The position numbers and the translations under genes were made by a program. From Streptomyces pacificus (GTDB lineage Bacteria > Actinomycetota > Actinomycetes > Streptomycetales > Streptomycetaceae), in the NCBI RefSeq assembly GCF_011766325.1, contig NZ_BLLG01000023.1, positions 36,110 through 100,109 of the forward strand: a stretch of 64,000 nucleotides of DNA, in the 5' to 3' direction. The first letter of the stretch is position 1, and each line of letters starts with the position of its first letter. This document shows, piece by piece, positions 45,901-53,388 of this stretch. The notes under the pieces are model-generated. The model made no database searches. It saw only the letters and a program-made list of their open reading frames with translations, and was not told the DNA's origin.

Positions 45901-46688
45901 GCGGCGAGGGACTGGCCCGCGGCTACCTGGCCGACCCGGTCCGCACCGCCGAGAAGTTCGTCGAGCAGGACGGGCGGCGCTGGTACCGGACCGGTGACCT
46001 GGGCCGGTTCCGGGGCGACGGGCTGCTGGAGTTCCTCGGCCGCCTCGACAGCCAGCTGAAGATCGCCGGCCACCGCATCGAGGCCGGCGAGATCGAGGCC
46101 GCACTGGAGGCCCACCCGGACATCGCGCGGGCCGCCGTCGTGGCCGTGGGGGAGCGCACCGCGAAGCGCCTGGCCGCCTTCGTCGTCCCGCACGAACCGG
46201 CGTCCGTCGAGTCCGGCACGTCCATCGAGCCCGCCACGCCCGTGGAAAACCCCGAACTCACCGAGGCCCTCTTCGCCCTGCTGGCCGAGCGGGTCCCCGT
46301 CTACGCCGTTCCGTCCCGCATCCAGCTGCTGCCCGCCCTGCCTCTGACCGCGAACGGCAAGGTCGACCGCGGAGCCCTGGCCACTCTGGCGGGACCGGAG
46401 ACGGTGAACGTGGGGGCCGAACCGCCAAGCGGCGAGATGGAGACGGCCCTCGCCGGGCTCTGGCGCGAGTACCTGCCGCACTGGGTGCCGGACCGCAACG
46501 CCAACTTCTTCACCGCGGGCGGCGACAGCCTCACCGCGCTGCGCCTGCTTACTGGGATCGAGCGCCGCCTGGGGGCCATCGTGCCCGTCCGGCGCTTCTT
46601 CGCCGCACCGACCGTCGCCGCGCTCGCCGCGGACATCACCCGAACGCTCGCGGCCCACGGGACCGCCTACGAGACCGGAGAGCTGTGA
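39951..46688 (+). CDS. NRPS 1: ArCP-Cy-A-PCP-Cy-A-PCP
   Basis: 2245 residues. Order by motif: aryl carrier domain (GLDSL near residue 52), cyclization domain Cy1 (DMMAGDALS, DxxxxDxxS intact, near 252), A1 (FTSGSTG near 724), carrier (LGGDSL near 1115), Cy2 (DYLVLDALS near 1317), A2 (FTSGSTG near 1780), carrier (GGDSL near 2190). A2 has pocket residues reading D-L-Y-N-L-S-M-I-W, a Cys-type code; A1 reads D-L-W-Q-L-G-L-V-H, closer to Thr. It should build salicyl-oxazoline-thiazoline on the enzyme. GTG at 39951 has GGAAGG 8 nt upstream. Equivalent to SCO7682 by position. Confidence 0.9.
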   Translation: MSDEAVVQARTAEAGSDGGDVGVPADVREAVVRALGVAPDELDDDRDLFELGLDSLMLMSLVGAWRREGSAVTFQDLTRTPTLAAWEALLGKGRHGRAVAPVAPPALAARLGAAGADAQSDTFPLATMQHAYWIGRQDGQPLGGVAAHFYVELDGHDVDPVRLDAALKALVRRHGMLRAVFDDDGRQRFGDPEVALTIHDLRERDADEAESELELLRERNTHARPDLTAGHVFRAGLCLLPDGRTRLQIDLDMMAGDALSLRVLLSDLRRFYDTPDDPPRELTLDYRHYLAEHDARRKTEREQHAAWWRERLPDLPRAPRLPTTVDPLTPVSPDDTALTHSRRLHHWLGPADKAALIGAARRHGITPAAALATAFAEVIAAWSDSRRFLLNLPLFDREPFAPEVARLVGDFSSSVLLDADMSAPLPFSRQARGLQERLQEGISHGAYGGVEVLRDLARLEGAPVLAPVVYTSAIGLGEVFEQDVQKSFGHPSWIISQGPQVYLDAQVTELDGGLLLNWDVRDGVFEAGVPDAAFDAYRRFITRLITDPGAWDRPVDGLLSPDVLPRRAMAALPPTPVPDRALHTRFFRLAETDPGRAAVVGTTGDTLTYGELAYAARRIAALLRANGVREGDTVAVTLPKGADQMTAVLGILAVGAAYAPVGVEQPAVRRARIHKVAGASAVLTDRDHAPLCPGVPGAPVLLLEDAAALEPAPVVQPDPALPAYVLFTSGSTGVPKGVEVPHRAVVNTVEAMEEQLGLGPSDRTLAISALDFDLAAWDIFTPLSLGGQVVAVSEEHRRDAHHWARLVPEHGVTLVQCVPALLDLLMAAGEDEGLGTSLRMVLLGGDWVGLDQPRRLRALVPGCRFVALGGMTEAAVHSTVFEVEETDPAWKSVPYGVPLRNMRARVVDGRGRDCPDLVPGELWIGGPGVANGYRADPERTAERFVEYDGERWYRSGDLARYRPDGVLEFLGRADHQVKIGGHRIELGEAESALEDDPTVLHAVATVLDTPVRHLAAAVSAHGDAADPDQIRQRAAQRLPAYMVPERVLVLRDLPLNANGKLDRAAVHRLLTEAAGQDAPRTTAPLGPVETAVAAEWAELLDVAEVGRESSFFLLGGDSLVATRMIGRLRAAGFPGARVADLFARPVLHHFCETLRSSAATGTEPAPAAAHVLVPEPERAHEPFPLTDVQAAYHTGRDPRFTLGGVGTWHYTEFDGTDVDVDRLERSWNTLVRRHGMLRAVVQDGHQRVLPEVAVVRIPVEDVPDGDAAEALAGLRARLSQQVRDPARWPLFAVEAVRYRAAENTGEIRTRIGIGLDYLVLDALSITTLYAELNALYADPDLELPTVDVTFRDYLTGLPADPEGAERARAHWRARLAELPPPPALPFDRDPATLDAPVFTRRRLSLPAEDWQAVKRDAARHGLTPSTVLLALYAEVLAAWSGADALTVTLTLFNRRDVHPRIHRVLGDFTSLSLAGHRRDGQSWLGAAVALQRRQAEDLDHADVPIDWLLREFGRRTGTVDAAAPVVFTSAVGVGDATLAGPGTGFPAKVWGISQSPQVCLDNQVTEESGNLVVTWDAVEELFPDGVLDAMFGAYERLLRYAVAGDWDAPLPDLLPASQYERRAAAAREAALEPVVPRPLHEAFFAHASATPDRTALVTTEGEEVTYGTLADQALRVATALGGAGVRPGDLVAVTLPKGTEQIAAVLGVLAAGAAYVPLSLEQPAARLERVHATAAFPVVVGGWPASEDTGPRPLSFVDTQGHEPLPAPYETSPRALAYVIFTSGSTGEPKGVEITHGAAWNTIADINARHGITADDRVFALSALDFDLSVYDVFGLLAAGGSLLLPTEDQRREPARWPGLLDQYGVTLWNTVPALLDLLLDADEQEGGEGGRISRLRTALVSGDWIGLDLPARLRARTSPICAFVAMGGATEAAIWSNTLTVTEPDPRWVSIPYGRPLTGQHYRVVDRGGRECPDWTPGELWIGGEGLARGYLADPVRTAEKFVEQDGRRWYRTGDLGRFRGDGLLEFLGRLDSQLKIAGHRIEAGEIEAALEAHPDIARAAVVAVGERTAKRLAAFVVPHEPASVESGTSIEPATPVENPELTEALFALLAERVPVYAVPSRIQLLPALPLTANGKVDRGALATLAGPETVNVGAEPPSGEMETALAGLWREYLPHWVPDRNANFFTAGGDSLTALRLLTGIERRLGAIVPVRRFFAAPTVAALAADITRTLAAHGTAYETGEL

Positions 46689-49600
46689 ACATCGCTGAAC
46701 TGCTGGCCCGTTACGCCGACGAGGGCGTGGTGCTGTGGGCCGAGGACGGGCAACTGCGCTTCCGGGCGCCCCAGGGCCGGCTCACCGACACGCACCGGGC
46801 CGAACTGCGCACGCACAAGGAAGCCATCCTGCGCCACCTGGAGGCCGGGGAGCCCTCGCTGCACGCCGACCCCGAGCACCGCCACGACCCCTTCCCGCTG
46901 ACGGACATCCAGGCCGCCTACCTCATCGGCCGCACCGACGCCTACGCCTACGGCGGCGTCGGCTGCCACGCCTACGTCGAACTGGAATACCCCGACCTGG
47001 ACGTCGACCGTGTCACTGCCGTGTGGCGGGAGCTGGTCCAGCGGCACGACATGCTCCGCGCCGTCGTCCACCACGACGGCTACCAGCAGGTCCTGGCCGA
47101 CGTTCCCGCCCTCGACGTCCGAGCCGACGATCTGACCGCGCTCCCGCCGGCCGGGGCCGAGGCGGAGGTGGAGCGCACCCGGGCGCGGCTGTCCGCACGC
47201 GAGGAGCCCACCGACCGGTGGCCGCTCTTCGACGTGCACGTGAGCCGGACAGCCGAGCGGGCCGTGCTCCACCTATCCTTCGACATGCTGGTCGTGGACC
47301 ACGCCAGCCTGCGCATCCTGCTGGCCGAGTTCCAGCGCGGCTACGGCGGCGCCGCCCTCTCGGAGGCACCGCGGATCACCTTCCGCGACTACGTCCTGGC
47401 CCGCCGCGCCGTCGCCGACACCGACGCGTACACCCGCGACCGTGCCTACTGGACAGAGCTGCTCGACACCCTGCCGCCCGCCCCCGAACTGCCCCTCGCC
47501 GAAGCCTGGCAGGCAGCGGTGAGAGACCCGGGCCAGACGGGCCGCACTCCGGCCTCCGACGGCTCGGTGACCTTCCGCCGCCTGGAGGTGCTGCTGCCCG
47601 CTCCAGACCGGGACCGCCTCACCGAGCGGGCCGCGCGACGCGGGCTGACCCTGTCCACGGCACTGCTCACCGCGTACGCCGAGACGGTCGGGGCCTGGTC
47701 GCGCACCAGCCGGTTCACGCTCAACGTGCCCACGGTGGACCGCCCCGACCTGCACGAGGACATCGACCGCCTCATCGGCGACTTCACCTCGCTCGAACTG
47801 CTCGCCGTCGACCTGGACGCCCCGGCCGGCTTCGCGGAGCGGACCAGGACCGTCGGTCAGCAGCTCCTGGAGGACCTCGCGCATCCCCTGTTCACCGGCT
47901 CGGACGTGCTCGCCGAGCTGTCCCGCAGGGCCGGGGCCCCGGTGCTGATGCCGGTCGTCTTCACCAGCGCCCTCGGCACCGGCGCCACCTCTGAGGGCGT
48001 ACCCCCCGAGGTGACGTACGCCGTGACCCGGACCCCGCAGGTGTGGCTCGACTGCCAGGTCATGCACCGCGGCGACACGCTGAGCCTGTCCTGGGACATC
48101 CGGGAGGGCGCACTCGCCCCCGGCGTGGCCGACGCCATGTTCGAGGCGTACACGGCACTCGTGCGCGCCCTGGCGGACGAGGGCGAGGCCGGTGAGGCCG
48201 CCTGGGACGCACCCGCCGTCATCCCCCTGCCCGAGGCGCAGGCGGTGCGCCGGAACCTGGTCAACGCGACCGAGGGCCCCCTGCCGGACGCCCTCCTCCA
48301 CGAACCCGTACTCACCCAGGCCGCCGTGACACCGGACGCGATCGCGGTCCGCACCCCCGAACTGGCTCTGACCTACCGGCAGCTCGTCACCCGGGCTAGC
48401 GCGCTCGCTGAGGCGCTGACGGCATCCGGACTGCGTCCCGGGGAACCCGTGGCCATCTGGGCGGACAAGGGCTGGGAGCAGGTCGTCGCGGTCTTCGGCA
48501 TCCTCATGGCGGGCGGCGCGTACCTCCCCGTCGACACGGCCCAGCCGCCGGCCCGCCGGGACACGATCATCTCGGACGCCGGCGTCCGCACGGTCCTCAC
48601 CCAGTCCTGGCTCGCCGAACTCGACGACCTCCCGGAGGGGGTCACGGCCGTCGCCGTGGACCTCCTTCCGGAAGGCACGGCAACCGCGCCCGGCACTCCG
48701 GTGCCCCGGCGCGATCCGGACGACCTCGCGTACGTCATCTACACCTCGGGCTCCACCGGCACGCCCAAGGGCGTGATGATCAGTCACCGGGCCGCCCTCA
48801 ACACCGTCGAGGACATCAACCGCCGCCATGCCGTCACCGAGCGCGATCGCGTCCTCGGCATCGCGGGACTCGGCTTCGACCTGTCCGTCTACGACCTCTT
48901 CGGGCCCCTCGCCATGGGCGCCACCCTCGTCCTGCCCGCCGCCGACCGGCGCGGCGACCCCTCCCACTGGGCCGAACTCGTCCGCGACTTCGGGGTGACC
49001 GTGTGGAACTCGGTCCCCGGCCAGCTCCACATGCTGTGCGACTGGCTGCGCTCCGAGCCGCCCGCCGACGACGCCTCGCTGCGGCTCGCGCTGATATCCG
49101 GCGACTGGATACCCGTCGCCCTGCCGGACCAGGCCCGTGAACTCCTCCCGGGGCTGGAGATCATCTCCCTCGGCGGCGCCACCGAAGGCTCCATCTGGTC
49201 CATCGCCCACCCCATCGGCGAGGTGGACACCGCCCGCCCGAGCATCCCGTACGGCAAGCCCCTGACCAACCAGACCTTCGCCGTGCTCGACCGGCACCTG
49301 CGGCCACGGCCCGAATGGGTGCCGGGCGAGCTGTACATCGGCGGCGCCGGCGTCGCCCTCGGGTACTTCGGCGACGAGGCCCGCACGGCCGAGCGGTTCC
49401 TCACCGACCCCGCCACCGGGGAGCGGCTCTACCGCACCGGCGACCTCGGGCGGTACCTGCCCGACGGGACCATCGAGTTCCTGGGCCGCGAGGACGCCCA
49501 GATCAAGATCCGCGGCTACCGCGTCGAACTCGCCGAGGTGGAGGCCGCCGTACAGGCCCATCCCGAGGTCGCCGCCGGTGCCGTGATCGTCGACGACTCC

Positions 49601-52240
49601 GCGGCGGGCGGCCGGCGCCTGGCCGCGTTCGTGGAGACGGCCCGCAAGGACGCCGACGCGGCCGGCCAAAAGGCCGGTGAGCTCGCGGCGGCGCGGCGGG
49701 CGCGGGCGCGTACGGCCGCCGCCGACGCCGTACGGGAAGCCTCCACGGCCGTCGACGCCGCACGCCTCACGGAGTTCCTGACCGCCCTCGACGACGTCGC
49801 CCTCGCCGAGATGACCCGCGTTCTCGACGCCTGCGGAACGTTCGCCGCCGGCGCGTCGCGGACGGCGGACGAGGTGGGCACGGCGCTGCGCGCCACGCCC
49901 GGCCACCGGCACATCGTCCGGCGCTGGCTGCGCGCCCTGGCCGCCCGGGGCCGGTTCACCCACCGCGAGACCGACGACACCTACTCCGGACTGGCCCCCG
50001 TCTCCGCGGACGACGCGGAGCGCGCCTGGCGGCGGGCCGCCGAACTGGAGCGCGAGATCGGGTGGAGCACCGAGCTGCTCACCGTCATGCGCACCTGCGC
50101 CGGGCGGCTGCCCGAGCTGGTCTCCGGGGAGACGGGCATCCAGGAGCTGCTCTTCCCCGGCGCGGCGACTCAGGCCGCGGACGCCGCCTACCGCGACAAC
50201 CTCGCCATCCGGCACCTCAACCGGGCGGTGGTCGCCGCGCTGCGCGAGATCGCCGCGGGCCACACCGGCGAGGAGCGGCTGCGCGTCCTCGAAGTGGGCG
50301 GCGGAGTCGGCGGCACCACCGGCGAACTGGTGCCCGTCCTCGCCGAGTACGGCGTCGACTACCTGTTCACCGACCCTTCCGCGTTCTTCCTGAACGAGGC
50401 CCGCGAGCGCTTCGCCGACCACGCCTGGGTCCGCTACCAGCGCTTCGACGTCGACGAGGACGCCCGCGCCCAGCACCTGCAGCCCAACACCTTCGACGTG
50501 GTGATCTGCGCCAACACCCTGCACGCCGCCGCCGACGCGGACGCGGCCGTGGGCCGGCTGCGGGAACTGCTCGTCCCCGGCGGACAGCTCGTCTTCGTGG
50601 AGAACACCCGAGACGAGAACCTCCCGCTGCTGGTCTCCATGGAGTTCCTGGAGGTCGCCGGACGGACGTGGACCGACGTGCGCGAGAACACCGGACAGTC
50701 CTTCCTCACCCACGCCCAGTGGCGTGAACTCCTCGACGCGCACGCCGCGTCCGAGGTCACCTCGCTGCCCGAGGCCCAGGACGCCCTGGCCCTGACCGGC
50801 CAGGAGGTCTTCTTCGCCACCCTGAAGGACGACCGGCACCACATCCCGGTAGGCGAGCTGGCCCGCACGGCGGCGAACCGGCTCCCGGAGTACATGCTTC
50901 CCTCGGTGTGGCAGGTCGTCGACACCCTGCCCCGCACGGCCAACGGCAAGACCGACCGCGCCCGCCTGCGGACCTGGCTGCCCCGCGAGAGCGCCCCGGT
51001 CGTCGTGGACGAGAAGCCCAAGGACGAGTTGGAGAACAGCCTCGCCGAGCTGTGGTCGGAACTCCTCGCGGTCGAACACGTCACCCGCAACGACGACTTC
51101 TTCGACCTCGGCGGCGACTCGCTCCTCGTCGCCCGCATGGTGGGCCGGCTGCGCGAACGCGTACCGCAGGCCGCGGACCTGGAGTGGGAGGTCGTGCTGC
51201 GCCACATGCTGCGCCGCCCCACGGTGGCCGGTCTCGCCGCTTTCCTGCGCTCCCTGGCCGGCCCCGAGGACGCGCCGACCGCCGGCGCCGTGCGCACGGA
51301 CCCGATGATCCACCTGCACGGCACGCGCTCCGACGACGAGCCGACCACCGTGCTGGTGCACGCCGGAACCGCGACGATCATGCCGTACCGGGCGCTGATC
51401 ACCGAGATCCGGCGCCGCTCGCCGGGCCTCGCCGAGGTCGTGGGCGTGGAGGTCCCGGACCTGAACCAGTTCCTCGCCGCCCCGCCGCACGGCCTCATCG
51501 AGCAGATGGCGGCCGACTACGCGCGGGCCCTGACGGCGGACGGCCGCCGTCGCTTCCACGTCGTCGGCTACTGTCTGGGCGGGCTGATCGCCACCGAGGT
51601 GGCCCGCAACCTCGCCGAGTCCGGCGCGGACGTGGAAAGCCTCACCGTCATCAGCAGCCACAGCCCCCGCTTCCGGCTCGACGACGAGCTGCTCGCCGAG
51701 TACTCCTTCGCCGTCATGATGGGCATCGACCCCGCCGACCTCGGTTTCCCGGACGACCAGTACCGGGTGGCCGCGGCAGCCGACGCGGTCCTGGCCGCCA
51801 GCCCCGGCGTCCTTCCGGACGGCGGACTCGCCGCGCTGCCCCAGGAGTTCGCGGACATCGCGACGCGCTTCCGGGAGATGGCCAAGGTTCCCCGCGCCAC
51901 CCGCATCGCGCGGATGTGCGAGGCGGTCCCCGCCTCGGCCGGCACCTACGAACCCGACCACATGACGCGGCTGTTCCTCGCCTTCCGGCAGAGCGTCTTC
52001 GCCATCACCCGCTACGACGCCGAGCCCTACGCGGGCGACATCACCTTCCTGCGCCACGACGGCGCCTACCCCTTCCCGGGCAGCAAGGACGCCGTCACCA
52101 CCTACTGGGAGGAACTCACCCTGGGCGACCTGGACATCGTCGACATCGGCGGCGACCACTACAGCTGCCTGTCCGTCGAGCACGCGCCCGGCATCCTCAA
52201 GACCCTCGGTGAGCTGACCCAGGGGGCGATCACCCGATGA
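46685..52240 (+). CDS. NRPS 2: docking-Cy-A(MT)-PCP-TE
   Basis: 1851 residues. A TubC-type docking domain (residues 1-55) is followed by Cy3 (DMLVVDHAS near 200), A3 (YTSGSTG near 685, Cys-type pocket D-L-Y-N-L-S-L-I-W), a methyltransferase inserted between the last A motifs (LEVGGGVGGTT near 1201), the A10 Lys (TANGKTD near 1419), a carrier (LGGDSL near 1477) and a thioesterase. The inserted MT is placed like the N-methylating domain of PchF. The TE nucleophile motif is GYCLGG (residues 1628-1633), Cys in place of Ser. Starts by GTGA overlap with NRPS 1. Confidence 0.9.
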   Translation: MNIAELLARYADEGVVLWAEDGQLRFRAPQGRLTDTHRAELRTHKEAILRHLEAGEPSLHADPEHRHDPFPLTDIQAAYLIGRTDAYAYGGVGCHAYVELEYPDLDVDRVTAVWRELVQRHDMLRAVVHHDGYQQVLADVPALDVRADDLTALPPAGAEAEVERTRARLSAREEPTDRWPLFDVHVSRTAERAVLHLSFDMLVVDHASLRILLAEFQRGYGGAALSEAPRITFRDYVLARRAVADTDAYTRDRAYWTELLDTLPPAPELPLAEAWQAAVRDPGQTGRTPASDGSVTFRRLEVLLPAPDRDRLTERAARRGLTLSTALLTAYAETVGAWSRTSRFTLNVPTVDRPDLHEDIDRLIGDFTSLELLAVDLDAPAGFAERTRTVGQQLLEDLAHPLFTGSDVLAELSRRAGAPVLMPVVFTSALGTGATSEGVPPEVTYAVTRTPQVWLDCQVMHRGDTLSLSWDIREGALAPGVADAMFEAYTALVRALADEGEAGEAAWDAPAVIPLPEAQAVRRNLVNATEGPLPDALLHEPVLTQAAVTPDAIAVRTPELALTYRQLVTRASALAEALTASGLRPGEPVAIWADKGWEQVVAVFGILMAGGAYLPVDTAQPPARRDTIISDAGVRTVLTQSWLAELDDLPEGVTAVAVDLLPEGTATAPGTPVPRRDPDDLAYVIYTSGSTGTPKGVMISHRAALNTVEDINRRHAVTERDRVLGIAGLGFDLSVYDLFGPLAMGATLVLPAADRRGDPSHWAELVRDFGVTVWNSVPGQLHMLCDWLRSEPPADDASLRLALISGDWIPVALPDQARELLPGLEIISLGGATEGSIWSIAHPIGEVDTARPSIPYGKPLTNQTFAVLDRHLRPRPEWVPGELYIGGAGVALGYFGDEARTAERFLTDPATGERLYRTGDLGRYLPDGTIEFLGREDAQIKIRGYRVELAEVEAAVQAHPEVAAGAVIVDDSAAGGRRLAAFVETARKDADAAGQKAGELAAARRARARTAAADAVREASTAVDAARLTEFLTALDDVALAEMTRVLDACGTFAAGASRTADEVGTALRATPGHRHIVRRWLRALAARGRFTHRETDDTYSGLAPVSADDAERAWRRAAELEREIGWSTELLTVMRTCAGRLPELVSGETGIQELLFPGAATQAADAAYRDNLAIRHLNRAVVAALREIAAGHTGEERLRVLEVGGGVGGTTGELVPVLAEYGVDYLFTDPSAFFLNEARERFADHAWVRYQRFDVDEDARAQHLQPNTFDVVICANTLHAAADADAAVGRLRELLVPGGQLVFVENTRDENLPLLVSMEFLEVAGRTWTDVRENTGQSFLTHAQWRELLDAHAASEVTSLPEAQDALALTGQEVFFATLKDDRHHIPVGELARTAANRLPEYMLPSVWQVVDTLPRTANGKTDRARLRTWLPRESAPVVVDEKPKDELENSLAELWSELLAVEHVTRNDDFFDLGGDSLLVARMVGRLRERVPQAADLEWEVVLRHMLRRPTVAGLAAFLRSLAGPEDAPTAGAVRTDPMIHLHGTRSDDEPTTVLVHAGTATIMPYRALITEIRRRSPGLAEVVGVEVPDLNQFLAAPPHGLIEQMAADYARALTADGRRRFHVVGYCLGGLIATEVARNLAESGADVESLTVISSHSPRFRLDDELLAEYSFAVMMGIDPADLGFPDDQYRVAAAADAVLAASPGVLPDGGLAALPQEFADIATRFREMAKVPRATRIARMCEAVPASAGTYEPDHMTRLFLAFRQSVFAITRYDAEPYAGDITFLRHDGAYPFPGSKDAVTTYWEELTLGDLDIVDIGGDHYSCLSVEHAPGILKTLGELTQGAITR

Positions 52241-53388
52241 CCAAGCCTGTGATCGGGGTCCTGGGCGCCTCCGGCGCGGTCGGCCGGGCCGCCGTACGCG
52301 AACTGCGCGCCCTCGGCCACACCGGCCTGCGCCTGGGCGGCCGGACCGCGTCCGCCCTGTGCGCGGTCGCCGAGGAGAACCCCGCCGGCCACGACGAGAC
52401 GGTCTGGGCCGACGCCACCGTGCCGGACGGCCTGCGGGCCTTCACCGAGGGCTGCGACATCGTCCTCAACTGCGTCGGTCCCACCTACCGGCTCCGCGCC
52501 ACGGTGGCCTTCGCGGCACTCGACGCCGGCGCCCACTGCGTCGACGTGGCCGGGGACGACCCGGCCGCCGAGGACCTCCTCAAGAGCGGCGACCCGGCCC
52601 GCGACGACCGCACCGTCGTCCTGTCGGCGGGCGCCCTGCCCGGCCTGTCCAGCCTGCTGCCCCGCTGGCTGGCCGGGCAGGGCCTGGACAACGCCGCCGG
52701 GCTCACCGCCCACTGCGGCGGCCTGGAAACCTGTTCGCCGACGGTGGCGCACGACCTGATGCTCTCCCTCACCTCGGGAGGCGCGGACGGCGCGGCCTAC
52801 GGCGAGGCCCTCGCCGCCGTCCGCGGCGGCCGGCGCAGCCCCCGCGCCCTGCGCGCCGACGAGGACACCGAACACCCGTCGTTCCCCGGCCGGGTCGCCG
52901 AACAGCCCTACCTCAGCGGCGAGAGCGAACGCCTCGCCACCGTCCTGGGCCTGGACCGGCTCGACTGGTACAACGTCCACCCCGGTCCCGCCGTACGCGC
53001 GCTGCTCAACGTCCTGCCGGGCCGCCTCGCCGCAGGCGACGACCCGGACCGGCTGGCGGAGCGGCTGATCCTCGCCGCCGACCTCGACCTGGCCGGACGC
53101 AAGCCTTACTACGTCATGGACTTCGCGCTGTCGGGCACCGCGTCCGGGGTGCCGGCGACGGCGGGACTGACCCTGCGCGCGGCCAGCAGCTACCGGCTCA
53201 CCGCTGCCGTGGGCGCGCTGGCGGTGGACGCGGTGCTGCGGGGCGGGGTGCAGACGGGCGTGCACTTCGCCTGCGACGTGCTGGACCCGGACACCGTGGT
53301 GCGGCACCTGCGCTCCCACGGGGTCGCCGACCTCCGGCTCACTGGGACGGCGGCCGGCGCCGAGCAGGTGGAGGAGGGGGTCCTGTGA
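52237..53388 (+). CDS. Saccharopine dehydrogenase-like NAD(P)-binding protein
   Basis: 383 residues. Rossmann start IGVLGASGAVGRAAVREL, then the NCVGP motif and DAGAHCVDVAGD of the saccharopine dehydrogenase-like family. The coelibactin cluster has an equivalent gene (recalled SCO7684). No biochemical role is established to my knowledge; a reductive step on the NRP product or its precursor is possible. ATGA overlap with NRPS 2 and GTGA overlap with the next gene show tight coupling. Confidence 0.75.
   Translation: MTKPVIGVLGASGAVGRAAVRELRALGHTGLRLGGRTASALCAVAEENPAGHDETVWADATVPDGLRAFTEGCDIVLNCVGPTYRLRATVAFAALDAGAHCVDVAGDDPAAEDLLKSGDPARDDRTVVLSAGALPGLSSLLPRWLAGQGLDNAAGLTAHCGGLETCSPTVAHDLMLSLTSGGADGAAYGEALAAVRGGRRSPRALRADEDTEHPSFPGRVAEQPYLSGESERLATVLGLDRLDWYNVHPGPAVRALLNVLPGRLAAGDDPDRLAERLILAADLDLAGRKPYYVMDFALSGTASGVPATAGLTLRAASSYRLTAAVGALAVDAVLRGGVQTGVHFACDVLDPDTVVRHLRSHGVADLRLTGTAAGAEQVEEGVL

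Noticed and set aside
41628..46658. 1676-codon minus-strand frame across NRPS 1
   Set aside because: Same antisense effect; no domain or ribosome-binding site.
47273..52183. 1636-codon open frame on the minus strand across NRPS 2
   Set aside because: Mirror of the real gene; in high-GC DNA the antisense frame in phase with GC-rich third positions stays open. Composition (Val/Gly/Asp/Arg-rich) and lack of motifs show it is not a gene.
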